Below, piece by piece: positions 23,930-36,200 of a DNA stretch of 64,000 nucleotides. Position 1 is the first letter of the stretch; each line of letters begins with the position of its first letter. The position numbers and the translations under genes are program-made. The stretch is from Alisma plantago-aquatica (taxonomy: Eukaryota; Streptophyta; Magnoliopsida; Alismatales; Alismataceae): NCBI GenBank assembly GCA_963693085.1, contig OY856410.1:565908406-565972405 (forward strand), in the 5' to 3' direction. Under the pieces are notes generated by a model that saw only the letters and a program-made list of their open reading frames with translations, was not told the DNA's origin and ran no database searches.

Positions 23930-25187
23930 ATGGGGATGAAAGGGTTTGTCCTGAGGTACGTTAGCTGCACTGCTGTAAGCAGTTACACTGTTACACTTCC
24001 TCCAAATACAACCATTATGTGGAAGGAGAAAGCTTAGAATGTTCGAGAAATTGGCACCCTACCCTGAAATTGCGCGAAAAAAGCTTAAGGATGATTAGCT
24101 CATAAAAATGCTATAAGAGAACGTCTATTCTAAATTATAATTTTGTACTTAAAATGGTGTGATTTATTGATGTTTATTGGAGAAAACTATAGAAAGACAT
24201 TAACCACGGCCAAGAGAAAGAAAGAGCCATATTGAATGAATGCCTATGAGAGAAGAAAGGGGGCTAGAGAGGACAAAAGAAGTGAGATCATAAATCAAAA
24301 GCATATATGAAGAAGCTCAATCGAGGTAAAAACAAAGGAAAAAATGGTCTACACGAGATGTAAAGTCAACAATGCTATGCTAAATCATGGAAAATACCAT
24401 TGCAACTTCGCCAAAAGGCTCAAATACATCAAACTTAGTCATAAAGATGCAACCAAGATGTCATAAAGCAAATACAACCTCCCTCTTTTGTGTATATTAC
24501 AAAGTATGCAAAAGGATAAAATCGAGATATATTACAGCTATGAACTCATATGTGCATGTCAAACGGATGCAATGGTAGGTTAGAAATATGTGAAGTTGTT
24601 ATGTTGTTTGACAACCGCATAGTGAACACCAATATAGATCATCATCGTGACCAACTTCGAGTGAACGTGACGGTCTTTATATATCAATTGTTTCCTTTTT
24701 TCCAAGTAATATCTATGCAGAGTAAGAAATAGAATAGCTATTTTTCTTCACATTATGTCGATGTTGGCCACTAGTACAATTTTTCATTTGTATTATTGTT
24801 TTGTCATTTCAAAGATATTCACATGATTAGATACAATGATTTTGCATGAATGGATTATTTTAGGGGGCATCTTCTTCACCTCACAACCAATATTCTTTCT
24901 ACAATTTCGGTAGCATGCTTGAATTGTAGGGTTGTACTAAGATTTTTTGACCCATGAACTTATGCAACCCTGATTTAGGATTTCATCTTGTGCTATTTTG
25001 TTCTTTAATCATATATGTGTGTGTGTGTTAGAATGTATGTTATTCTCCCAATAAACTTATTATCTGCTCTTTGTGTGTTTTTCAGAAACTTGAACCATGC
25101 CTTGGATAAAAAGGGGGAGAGAGAGGAGGATCCTAAGGTTTCTACACCCTTAGATGAGACTTATATCATCCCCCACCTACCCCATGT
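23930..25187. other. Intergenic stretch upstream of the LisH gene
   Basis: No gene seen. A short (TG)n run is present near 25013-25030. A purine tract (AAAAAGGGGGAGAGAGAGG) at about 25108 lies 60 bp before LTR A, too far to be a standard polypurine tract. Confidence 0.45.
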
Positions 25188-26200
25188 TGTTACATCCCTG
25201 ACCTGGGTTTAGGACTAACCCTATTTGTTTGGCTTAAATAAGTTGCTTAGAACTTTAATATAATCCTCTAAAGTGTTTTGTTATCAGGTGACAAACTTAT
25301 GTTTCAAGTTTGGTCATGTTTGAATGATGTTTGAGCAATGTTCTCTTATTTTGGACCAAAATGCAATTTACCCAAGATGAGGGGTTATATTGAAATATTC
25401 TACCTTTTGAACGTGCCTTAAGTATTTTAGCATCATAAGAGAGAAAATTATGGTAGGTGGTGGCTTGTGGAAAGCATAAATTCCAAGTTTGAACTTGTTT
25501 GGATAATGTTAGTGCCTTGTGTACCAAATTTGGTCAAATTGTAATTTACCCAAAATGTAGGGTTGATATGCAAATTACAAACTCTATAATGTCCTTACTC
25601 CCTCTATGTATCAATTAGAGGAGGCAGAAATATGGAGACACCATGTTTGAATCATATTTGAGTGATGGTACTCTTGGTGATGAAAAGACCAAGAAAGGGT
25701 TGAATATGAAACCCTAATTTGAGTTGTATCGAGTTGTAGAGTTCTTATGAGAGTGCATATTGGCCAAGGAGCCATAGAGTGAGTCTCATATCAGTTTGTG
25801 AACTCTTGGCCATGTCCATGATAGGATAAGAACCTCAAGGAGGTGAGATTTATCAGTTTACAACTTCCTTGAAAAAGTTGTATCGGGTTGAGGATAAAGT
25901 GGTGATTGAGTTGAAATATCTTATCCAACAAGATAAGTGATGGCCAAAATAAAATCTCTAGATAATCCTCAAGTGTTTTTCATTTTAAGATAAATAAGAG
26001 TGCATGCATGTACACGTGTCAACCATGCATGGACATGTGGCACCTAGTAGCTTAAAATGATGACACCTCATATACACTCTTTTTTCATGAACCTCAACTA
26101 TATATACCACTTATTTCACCTATTAGTGAAATTTTTCGAAAGTTACCACCCTCTTTATCTTAGATATCGTGCATAGAGTATTGTTATCGTGCATAAGTGA

Positions 26201-26279
26201 AGGGATATCAGCCACAAGTGAGGGATACCGGCCAAGTGAAGGGATATCGGCCACAAGTGAGGGATATCGGCCACAAGTG
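26201..26279. repeat. Four 20-bp repeats in LTR A
   Basis: Units start at about 26201, 26221, 26240 and 26260, with consensus AGGGATATCGGCCACAAGTG. The core GATATC is palindromic. Confidence 0.8.
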
Positions 26280-26584
26280 TTGAGGTATCATGCATAGTGC
26301 TGAGGAGCTCAAGTCTTGGACCTTTGATAAGCTCATATTCAACCTTGGGAACATGAAGCTTTGGAGCTTGGATCTTTGAAGTTGTTCTTGAGGTGGGTTA
26401 TATAACTTGAACCCAACCATGTTATTATTCACCTTCAATTTTGTTGAACTTGTTGATCTACTTTCAATTTCAAATTCTCTTGAATAATTGATAATCCTAT
26501 GAGTTATAAAAGTTGTTTAGGACCGTTGTCCATGAACTAGAATAATAAGAAAAAGAGTCTAGAGGTTGATGATGGTGACATCAT

Positions 26585-27610
26585 CATGGTCCAACCCAAT
26601 ATAGGGTCGAAGTACCTCTAACCCGATATGACAAACCCTAGATGATGGGTAACTCGATATAGTGATGAGTTTATACCTCATGGACGATATGAGTAGCACA
26701 TACATACACCTTGTGTACGATATGGTGTCAAGCATACACCTCGTACACGATATGAGGTTAAGAATACACACTTCATGCACGACATGGTGTCAATTATACA
26801 CCCTAACCCGATATGGTGTTGAAACTCTAGATGATGATATGAAACCCGATATACCTTGGAACCCCACACCCCTATCATTTTGTATAATGGGTTGATTGTG
26901 AAGAGTTAAAAACAGTTGTTTATCATGTCACTCAACACATGATAGGATTGACCCCTTGAAGGTATGAAAAGATATGAGCATAAGGGTCTAACCCGATATG
27001 GTGAGGTGAATATACCATTAGCATGATATAATGATGAAGCATATACCTTATGCACGATATGATGATGAAGTGCACACCTTGTACACGATATGGTATCAAA
27101 TATGTACCTTATACATGATATGAGGTCAAGCACTCACCTCATACACGATATGGAGCTAAGTACCTCTAACTTGAGATGACAAACCCTAGATGATGGGTAA
27201 CCCGATATGGTGATATGAATACACCACTAGCACGATATAGTGGTGAGTTATACCTTATGGACGATATGAGTGAGACATACACACATCTTGTGCACGATAT
27301 GAGGGCAAGCCCACACCTTATGCATAGCATGGGGTCAAGTATATACCCTAATCTGTTATAGTGTTGAAAACTCTAGATGATGATATGAAACCTGATACAC
27401 TTTGGAACCCCACACCCCTATTGGTTTGTACTCTTGAGTTAGTTGAGACTAATCAGTTGTCTAGCCTATCACCTAACACATGGTGAAGATTAGGCCGATA
27501 CCATGAAGGTTTTAAAGAGATATAAGCATAAGGGTCAAACCCGATATACAAACCCTAAATATTGAGTAACCCGATATGGATGCACGATATAAGGATAAGG
27601 ATATACCTTG
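26585..27610. repeat. CGATAT motif array with a higher-order repeat in LTR A
   Basis: About 20 copies of (A/C)CGATAT(G/A), usually preceded by C/TAC or AC and followed by GGTG, GAGG or GATG, occur in 1 kb. A larger unit of about 550 bp is repeated: the block around 26605-26945 (from CTAACCCGATATGACAAACC through CTTGGAACCCCACACCCCTA) recurs diverged at 27165-27490. The array sits at the position where related LTRs carry AAACGGTTT or GTGAGG arrays. Confidence 0.8.
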
Positions 27611-28222
27611 TGTAACGACACCCGTCATCATTTAAGATAACAAGTGTCATTAACAATAATAAAACATGAGGAAATGATTATTAACTAATGCGGAAGCGAA
27701 TCATTAGCAGCGGATTAGCAAAAAAATCAGTGAAAATTAAAACCATTTACAAAGAGATCCATTCACAGGAAAACTCTTTCATTCAGAACCAAAGTAAAAC
27801 TTTATATCCTGGTTCATGTATACATCTCATGTACTATTGTTTCTTGAGGAATACAGACATCAACTACTCTGTCTTACATGTACACAGGTAGTATAAAACC
27901 CTTGAAGCTTAAAGCCAAAATCTCAGACCGATCCATCAAAACATTACTCCTAGGACCTGAGAGTACAGAGACGACTCATAGGACTATCTATATACAACTT
28001 GACAGCTCATATCCCCACCTAGGATTTACTGTTGTCCCTGCTACTACTGCTGCTACTCTTCCTCTGTAATAGGTTCCTTGCCTTTTCGTCGGCGGTTACC
28101 TAAAAATGTTGATCCCACAGGGGTGAGACAATATGTAAATTGCCCCAGCGAGAGATATAACTCTCCGCCGATAACATTGTTATTGCAGTTTAGTAGAAAT
28201 AAACTGAGCAGTGGAATCATAT
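27611..28222 (-). repeat. LTR B, segment 1 (terminal part, minus orientation)
   Basis: The segment starts TGTAACGAC, the reverse complement of the CGTTACA end of LTR C, and shares CTAATGCGGAAGCGAAT and CACCCCTGTGGGA(T/A)C with it. It is cut at 28222 by element E, with CATAT duplicated. There is no primer-binding site to its left, so this is the outer end of a 3' or solo LTR. Confidence 0.8.
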
Positions 28223-30648
28223 TGTGGGCTCTGATCTCCAAACCATGACATAAACACGATTAAAACTTAGCGGAAGCGAATCGGTAATTAGCAGAAGACA
28301 AAAATCACGGAAAATTAAAACTTTTCGAGATAAGAACTTGTATCCATAAAAACTCCTTTCATAAAGAGAGGTAACTGTTTACATCTCAGGATAATTACTT
28401 CTTGAGTAATTATATACATTCAAGATACAAAATCTCAAGATCACATAACACAAGACTCCAAGACCTGAGAGTACAGAGGACACATAGGACTGACTCTAAC
28501 TACACCACATGGCAGGACAAATCTCCACCTGAGATTACTGCTGCCCCTGGTGCTGCTGCTGAGATTGATCACTTGTAGGATGGTTTCTTCGTCTCCGACG
28601 TCCACCTAAAAAGTTGAAGTCTACGGGGTGAGACAATTATACATAATTGTCCCAGCGAGAGTTATAACTCTTCGCCAGAAGCTTTATTATAACATCAAAG
28701 ATTATTTTAAACAGTAAAGCCTTCAAAGCATTCTATGACAGTTGCAGATATAACAAGATCTCTACAAATTAGGAGATATGGAGAATATCAACATTATTGC
28801 AATGTAACATCAATCAACTGACTTGGAGTCATCTCTAACAAGTTATACTACATGGTTGATTATGTTTTACAAACAACATTATGCCCTGTGGAGATGAGGC
28901 TTACCACTCATACTCCAACTGATCGCTGAGAAGCCGCATCAGTATCATACATAGGTCATTAAGAGAGCCGGATTCTCATGACCTTCATCTTCCTCAGTCA
29001 GTAAGAGGATCACTTGTAGGACATCTTGTGTCTCTACTACTATAGCTCACCAGGGTAAACTGGTCCTTCGCTATTCTAGAGTCACAGTGGCGTTCTGTAC
29101 TCTCTTCGTCATCAGGAGGTTTCATATTTACCTACCACTGATACGGATATCTGTGCTTTCTTCGTCATCAGGAGGTTTCATGTTTACCTACCAATGATAC
29201 GGTATGGAACTATAGTGAAGGATGGATGGATTCCACATCTACATCACTTTCCTACACTAGGATGTAAGGTTCTACACATCCATGTACCCCACATACTCAA
29301 AAGTATGTGCTCCAGGAGTTCCCTATGGAAAACCTGTTTCACCATCACTTAATTTCTGACAATGATGGATCTATGATCAGGGCTCTACATTATACTTGAT
29401 TAGTTAGGTACATTCAGTATTCTTTAACAGCATACATTGTTCTTCAAACAATAACAGTAGCATAGCAGCTATAAAAGAAGAATACTAAATGTAACAGGCC
29501 TAACTCATATCAATCATCATTTCTCATTATCCTCATCACAAGTCATCTCTAAAGCATGACCTTGATGGTATTCATGGCTCTCATAGCCCATTATCAGCAT
29601 AGGATGCCACTAGCAAGGCATCAGATTACATTACTTATTCATAAGGCTACAACATGCCTTCAATGAATATAACATCAACATCCATACCTGGATATAATTA
29701 CCTTCATATCAGAACCTGCATGATTAATACATCTGATAAAGGTAATATAACAATAAGGAATGTACTTCCTACTCTTGTCATAAGAGTTAAATCTTTAATT
29801 TAAATCAAATAGAGTTTATTGCTCAAAAGCATGCCATTACCCTTGAATTAGGGTTTACTATTCATATTACATGTCATCACCCTTGAATTAGGGTTTACTT
29901 ATTCACATTACAGGTGAATTAAACTCATAACATCATCATGTATGAGTAACACCTTCATTGATGCTCTTGGATTAGTTAAAGGTTCATCATTTATCATAAT
30001 TAGGGTTTCTATGATCTCACACAGGTGGATCATACCCTAATTATGCTCATTTCTGTGTATTGGGGATGCTTCAATTGAGTTTCCATTTAAAAGAGGTACT
30101 TTCTCTCTCTAGAAGTACTTTCTCTCTCATCATAAGGTTAGGTGATATCAACATCACTCTAAAACAGGTTGGGTTGAGTCATCATAGGCTATCATAGCCA
30201 AAAACATCACCATTAAGTGATTAGAGTTACTTTCTCTCTCTAGGGTACTTTCTCTCTCTAGAGTACTCTCTCTTTCATCATACTAATGGTTGATGATAAC
30301 ATTAGACTAGATCAGGTTAGATAGAGTCATTATAACTAAAAACATCATTCTCATGTAATTAGGGTTTGAATTGAGTAAAGTATAACTCAATTGACCCTTC
30401 AGGGGTATCTTGGTAATTCACCCCATTGATCATCATCATAGTCAAAAATCTTAATCAAATAACTCCTTACTATCTTAGATTATCATTAGTGTTTGATTTG
30501 AGCAACATTGAACCATCACATGATTGAATTCGGTTGAAAGTGTTGACCGATTGCTCACTTTGACCTTTCAAGTCCATGAGCCCCTTTCTAGCTCCAAGAC
30601 CGTGAGCCTCCTCATGGGCTTGAGATCGTGAGCCCCCTCACGATCATG

Positions 30649-30934
30649 AGGTCGTGAGCCACCTCACGGTCTTGAGGTCGTGAGCCACCTCACGGTCTTG
30701 AGGTCGTGAGCCACCTCACGGTCTTGAGGTCGTGAGCTACCTCACGGTCTTGAGGTCGTGAGCCACCTCACGGTCTTGAGGTCGTGAGCCACCTCACGGT
30801 CTTGAGGTCGTGAGCCACCTCACGGTCTTGAGGTCGTGAGCTACCTCACGGTCTTGAGGTCGTGAGCTACCTCACGGTCTTGAGGTCGTGAGCCACCTCA
30901 CGGTCTTGAGGTCGTGAGCCCCCTCACGGTCTCA
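30649..30934. repeat. Eleven 26-bp repeats, 3' LTR of E
   Basis: The unit is GAGGTCGTGAGC(C/T)ACCTCA plus CGGTCTT, about 11 copies. Variants are ordered C,C,C,T,C,C,C,T,T,C with a final CCCCCT copy, and the same order occurs in the other LTR. Each unit holds the inverted pair GTGAG...CTCAC. Confidence 0.95.
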
Positions 30935-31218
30935 ACCGCAAGGTCCTTCAACAAAGGTTCAACAAATCAAACGATGATGTCAACCGATGTTGAAGCCTTC
31001 AAAAGGTCCAATAACTGTTGACCACCTAAGGATTTAGTTAATTAAGGTTATGCTTAACCAAATGGTCATTCAATTGACCCTCAATTGTTGACCAATTAGG
31101 ATTGAAATCGATTCAATTAAGGTCTATCAATGTTCACCCATCAACACTCAACAATGTGTATCAACACAAGGTTGAACCCTTCAATTGAGCTCCAATTGGG
31201 CCCAAACTTGGCTCAAAC

Positions 31219-31890
31219 GGTCTTGAGGTCATGTGGGTCGACCCCACATGGTCTTGAGATCGTTTGCCCAAGATTTCATAAAAATCTAAGGTGATTTGAT
31301 AGAGGTTGAACCCTGATTGGTCACAAAATCAGAATTTTGATTAAATTGATAACTTATTTGCAATTGGTGTTCAATTGGTCAAATTACTCAACCCTAGACC
31401 TTCAAATGGTCTTGGGTGATTGTCCTCACGGTCTTGAGGTCATGTGGGTGGACCCCACATGGTCTTGAGACCGTTTAGGTCAATCAACCCTAAAAACCCT
31501 AATTAGATCACCATAATTTCAGTACTGATTTTATCTAGGGTTAGCCCTAGTATTCACCCTTCAACTCTTAGCCCGTTTGGAATTAGACCATCAAACTTGG
31601 TGAGTTGTTAATTAACATAATTTTGAACAGTAATATCATGGGGTCAACGCTTAGTCAACGACCTTTCACGGTCTTGAGACCGTTTGCCCAAAAAGGAAAT
31701 TTCAGACCGTTTGAAAATCAGCAATTAATTCATTTAAAGTTGTGACTTAAAAAGGTCATATCTCCCGATTCCTTTGGAGTTAGTCTCCCAAATTTTGAGG
31801 GTATTTAGCCTATATAATTAGGAACAAGTTTCTTATATGGTCCACGCTCGGTCAACAGGGCCAATCGGTCTTGAGACCGCGAGCCCTCTC
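31219..31890. repeat. GGTCTTGAGACC motifs spaced about 200 bp, 3' LTR of E
   Basis: Near-palindromes GGTCTTGAGA(C/T)C at 31250, 31461, 31670 and 31867 are separated by 211, 209 and 197 bp with alignable sequence between them. The corresponding block in the 5' LTR lies at about 41015-41690. Confidence 0.75.
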
Positions 31891-32464
31891 ACGGTCTCGA
31901 GACCGCGAGGCTCTCTCACGGTCTTGAGGTCGTGAGAGCAAATTGTTAGGACCGTTTAGGGAAAAGAAAAGCGGTGGGTTTTTCTTGGAAAACACGCCTT
32001 CATCATCTAGATCAAGAACAGTACAGATATCCCACGGGTTTGTTTGCAAAATAGCAGGGAAAAGTAGGGAAATACTAGGAGCTATCATTAACTCGCATAT
32101 AAAGATGAACATAGTAAAGCATAGGTTTAGAGTTATAAAACCCGCCTAAAGCTTGTTTCTTGAGCTCCAAGCTTTCAAGCTCCAAGCTCTAATGGCGTCC
32201 TTGAGTTCCCACAGGTTGGCCAAGGTGAAAACTCCAAGGAAGGATGAAAAGAGACGGCTAGAAAGATAGGGTTTCGAGAATTAGCCATGAAGATGACCTT
32301 GAATTCGAATTCTAACCATGGAATTAGGCAAGAAGAGGGGTTTAAACCTACCTTGCACCCCTTGTTCGTCCTCCTTAGCTCCAAGGCAGTCCTTGGTCGT
32401 CTTTGGTGAAATGAAACAGTAAGGGAACGAAGGTTAAGTTCCCTTGCAACTAAGGAAAGGAGGG

Positions 32465-32474
32465 CTTATATACT
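32465..32474 (-). promoter_or_regulatory. TATA box in the 3' LTR of E
   Basis: The minus strand reads AGTATATAAG, about 690 bp into the LTR. This is the identical counterpart of the promoter in the 5' LTR. Confidence 0.7.
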
Positions 32475-33162
32475 TGGGGTAGGATTTTCAACATTAGCTC
32501 ATAAGTTTCCCTTAATTCCAACTAAGTCCTTCCTTCATTACTTGCTCGTCCCTTCCTCTTTATTCTAAGGACAAACCTTATCTTAAGTTATAGAAAAGAA
32601 GGCAAGGAAGGACAATCTAATAATAAAGTTCATACTTAAAGGGATATTGCACATATACCCTGATTATTCAATCACAGAGCCTATTTCTTAACTTGATAAC
32701 TCAATTGAGGTGAATTCCTCATCATTTCTTCTCTAAATGATGGCAAGAGTCTAACAAGATACTTTAGATAACATTCTTTACAAATTGCTTCCCATTATTT
32801 GGGTAAATTGCATTTTACCCCAAATTAGGGTTTCAAGTACCGGGATTGCTTCCACAGCTGCACCTTGGTGCTCAAGCTTGGGAAATCCCTCAAACTTTAC
32901 CAAAATGTTTCTCATGATGTCTCAACATCAGAGGAACACCTAATCATGTGCAAATTGCAGGTTAACCCTTCTAAATGGGTAAATTGCACATAGGTCCCTG
33001 TATTACAAAACAGTGCTACAACTTTATATAAAAAGGAGCAAAAACTGAAATATACATTTCTGAGAAGCTTAATTACATGCTCAGAGTTAATCACAAAGAT
33101 TTAATTACATATTTAGGCAAAACACCTAGGGTTAGCTCATAACCCAGGTCAGGGATGTTACA

Positions 33163-33179
33163 AATTATCCACCCCTTAC
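33163..33179 (-). other. Polypurine tract of element E
   Basis: In element sense, GTAAGGGGTGGATAATT directly precedes the 3' LTR start TGTAAC. This is the expected plus-strand primer position. Confidence 0.85.
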
Positions 33180-33211
33180 AAGGATTTCGTCCCCGAAATC
33201 GATAAAATATA

Positions 33212-36200
33212 TTATGAGAAAAGGGTAGGATACTTCCTTCTCATCTCATCCTCTAACTCCCAAGTGGCTTCTTCAATACCACGATGATTCCAGAGGACTT
33301 TCACAAGACTTATATCTTTCTTCTTTAACTTTTTAATTCGTTTATCAAGGATTGACACTGGTCCCTCTTCATAGGATATGTCATCATTCAATTCTACTTC
33401 CATAGGTTGTAGAACTGACTCGGTGTCTGGGTGACATTTCTTCAACATAGAAATGTGAAACACAGGATGTAACCTTTGTAACTCTGGGGGCAGCTCTAGT
33501 TTATATGCTACCTTTCCAATCCGTTCAATGATTGGATAAGGCCCCATATATCTAGGAGCTAACTTCCCCTTCCTTCCAAAACGAAGGACCCCTTTCCAAG
33601 GTGAGACCTTAAGATACACTTTGTCTCCAATCTGGAACTCTAAAGGTCTACGACGTTTGTCAGCATAAGATTTCTGCCTATCTTGAGCAGTCTTAATCTT
33701 ATGTTGTATTACTTTAATCTTTTCCGTGGTTTGCTGCACCAGGTCAGGACCTAACAACTGGTGCTCACCAGTCTCAAACCAACACAAGGGTGATCTACAA
33801 CGTCTACCATATAAGGCTTCATAAGGTGCCATATCAATACTATGCTGATAGCTATTGTTATAGGCAAACTCTATCAAGCTTAGGTGTAGATCCCAACTTC
33901 CGGTGAACTGGAGAACACATGCTCGCAACAGGTCTTCTAAGGTTTGTATGGTCCTTTCTGACTGTCCATCAGTCTGTGGATGAAAGGCCGTACTAAACCT
34001 CAGCTTAGTGCCTAAGGCACTGTGCAACTGTTCCCAAAAACGACTTGTAAATTGAGGACCTCTGTCCGAAACTATTGTGACAGGAACTCCGTGCAAACGC
34101 ACTATCTCTTGCACATATAACTCTGATAACCTTTCAGCAGAATAGGTTGTTTTAACAGGTAAGAAATGTGCTGTCTTAGTCAACCTATCAACAATTACCC
34201 AAATGGAATCATGTCCTTTGCTTGTCCTGGGTAGGCCAACAACAAAGTCCATGGTCACATGGTCCCACTTCCACTGTGATATGGGTAAAGGTTGCATTGT
34301 CCCTGCAGGCTTCTGGTGTTCAGCTTTAACTTGCTGACACACAGGGCACCTCAGAACAAACTCTGCAACGTCCTTCTTCATCCCAGGCCACCAATATAGA
34401 TCCTTCAAATTCCGATACATCTTGGTGCTCCCTGGATGCATAGCATACATGGAAGAATGGGCTTCTTCCAGGACTAACTTCCTTAAGTTGTCCACATCCG
34501 GCACTATCATTTTTCCATTATAACAAGCTACTTGATCTTTTGAGTCATGAAACCCATCTTGCTTCTCATTTCCATACTCAGACCTTATATGTTGAACTGC
34601 AGCATCATCTAGCTGTGCTTCTTTAATCTGCTCTCTTAGGGTAGGTTTAATATGCATCTCAGCTAACAAACCGGCTAGCAATGATACCTTCAACTGTACA
34701 TTGTCTTGCCTTAAAGAGATAAGCATATCTCTTCTAGAGCATACTAAAGAGTTTAGTTGTGCTCTATTCATGGTTGATGTTGCTGATTTCCTACTCAAGG
34801 CATCTGCAACAACATTGGCCTTACCTGGATGGTAATCAATTGTACAGTCGTAGTCCTTGATTAACTCCATCCAGCGACGTTGCCTCATGTTGAGCTCATG
34901 CTGAGAGAAGATATACTTAAGGTTTTTGTGGTCTGTGAAAATCTGGAATGTCTCTCCGTAGAGATAATGTCTCCAGATCTTCAAAGCATGAACCACAGCT
35001 GCTAACTCCAGATCGTGTGTTGGATAATTCTCCTCGTGTTTCTTAAGCTGTCGGGAAGCAAAAGAAATCACTTGTTTATCCTGCATCAACACACATCCTA
35101 GTCCATTCTTGGAAGCGTCACAGAAAACTATATAACCTTTTCCTTGTTCAGGTAGCACTAATACAGGTGCACTTGTCAACCTCTCCTTCAGTAACTGGAA
35201 AGATTGTTGACACTTATCACTCCAAGAAAAAGGAACATCCTTCCGGGTTAACTTGGTCAAGGGTAAAGCTATGGAACTAAAGTTCTTAATGAACCTTCGA
35301 TAATAGCCAGCTAACCCCAAGAAACTTCGAATCTCCGTCGATGTTTTCGGTTGTTCCCATTGTAGAACAGATTCTACCTTTGTAGGGTCAACACGAATTC
35401 CCGAGGCGGATATTATATGTCCAAGAAAAGATACCTCCGGCAGCCAGAACTCACACTTGCTAAACTTAGCATACAACTTATGTTCTCTTAGCAAGGTCAA
35501 AGCTTGGCGAAGATGCTGCTCATGCTGCTGAGCATCTTTACTATAAATCAGTATGTCATCTATGAAGACGACAACACACTGATCAAGGAAAGGTCGAAAA
35601 ACTCTATTCATGAGTTCCATAAATGCAGCTGGTGCATTGGTTAGTCCAAACGACATAACCGTGAACTCATAGTGACCATATCTTGTCCTAAAGGCAGACT
35701 TGGATATGTCACTATCCTTAATACGAAGTTGGTGATATCCAGACCTCAAGTCTATCTTTGAAAAGACTGTTGCACCACGCAACTGGTCAAAGAGATCATC
35801 AATCCTCGGCAGAGGATACCTATTCTTTATTGTCACTTTATTGAGTTGTCTATAGTCGATGCATAACCGCATTGACCCATCTTTCTTTTTAACAAACAAG
35901 ACCGGAGCACCCCAAGGTGAAGTACTCGGTCGGATAAAACCTCTCTCAAGTAACTCTTGAAGCTGTTTCTTGAGTTCTGCCATCTCGGCAGGAGCCATTC
36001 TATACGGAGTTTGAGCTATGGGTTTCGTATCTGGAATCAGATTGATTTCAAAGTCAATCTCCCGAGGTGGTGGTATACCAGGAAGTTCTTCAGGAAACAC
36101 ATCCTCGAATTCCCTGACTATGGGAACTTCAGCAGGGTTGGAACTTTCCTTGGTAACATCTACCACATGGGCTAAGAATGCATAACATCCTTGCCTCAAC

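Larger units (their letters stand above)
25188..27610 (+). repeat. LTR A: truncated Tekay-type LTR, plus orientation
   Basis: It begins TGTTACATCCCTGACCTGGG, matching the start of the LTRs of elements E and C. The first 400 bp align with C through blocks such as AAACTTATGTTTCAA and CAATTTACCCAA. A TATA-like CTATATATACC lies at 26099-26109 and a donor-like AG|GTGGGT at 26391-26398. The rest is filled with CGATAT-type repeats. The LTR stops at 27610 where LTR B begins in the opposite orientation, so about half of the expected 4.9 kb is missing. No polypurine tract precedes it, so it may be a 5' or solo LTR. Confidence 0.75.
28223..33162 (-). repeat. Element E 3' LTR (4940 bp)
   Basis: The LTR runs from TGTGGGCTCT to ATGTTACA on the plus strand (TGTAAC...CCCACA in element sense). 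It lacks one of the 19-bp TAGAAGTACTTTCTCTCTC units found in the partner LTR near 39890-39910. It includes the 26-bp array (30649-30934) and repeats spaced about 200 bp apart (31250-31870). Confidence 0.95.

Noticed and set aside
26559..27133. Frames of 66-77 codons on both strands with repeating Tyr/Arg/Cys patterns
   Set aside because: Products of translating the CGATAT repeat array; they exist on both strands and have no start context or homologue.
28053..28241. 62-codon minus-strand frame starting MEIRAHN
   Set aside because: Its methionine lies in element E and its body in LTR B, so the frame as a whole is an insertion artefact. Only its C-terminal pattern is of interest and is reported separately.
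30649..30934. Regular 26-bp direct repeats that could suggest a CRISPR array
   Set aside because: The units are contiguous with no unique spacers, occur identically in both LTRs of a plant retrotransposon, and there are no cas genes.
31852..32112. 86-codon minus-strand frame repeated at 41648-41908
   Set aside because: Both copies lie in the LTRs of element E downstream of the promoter. The duplication is due to the LTR pair, and there is no conserved domain or counterpart in LTR C.
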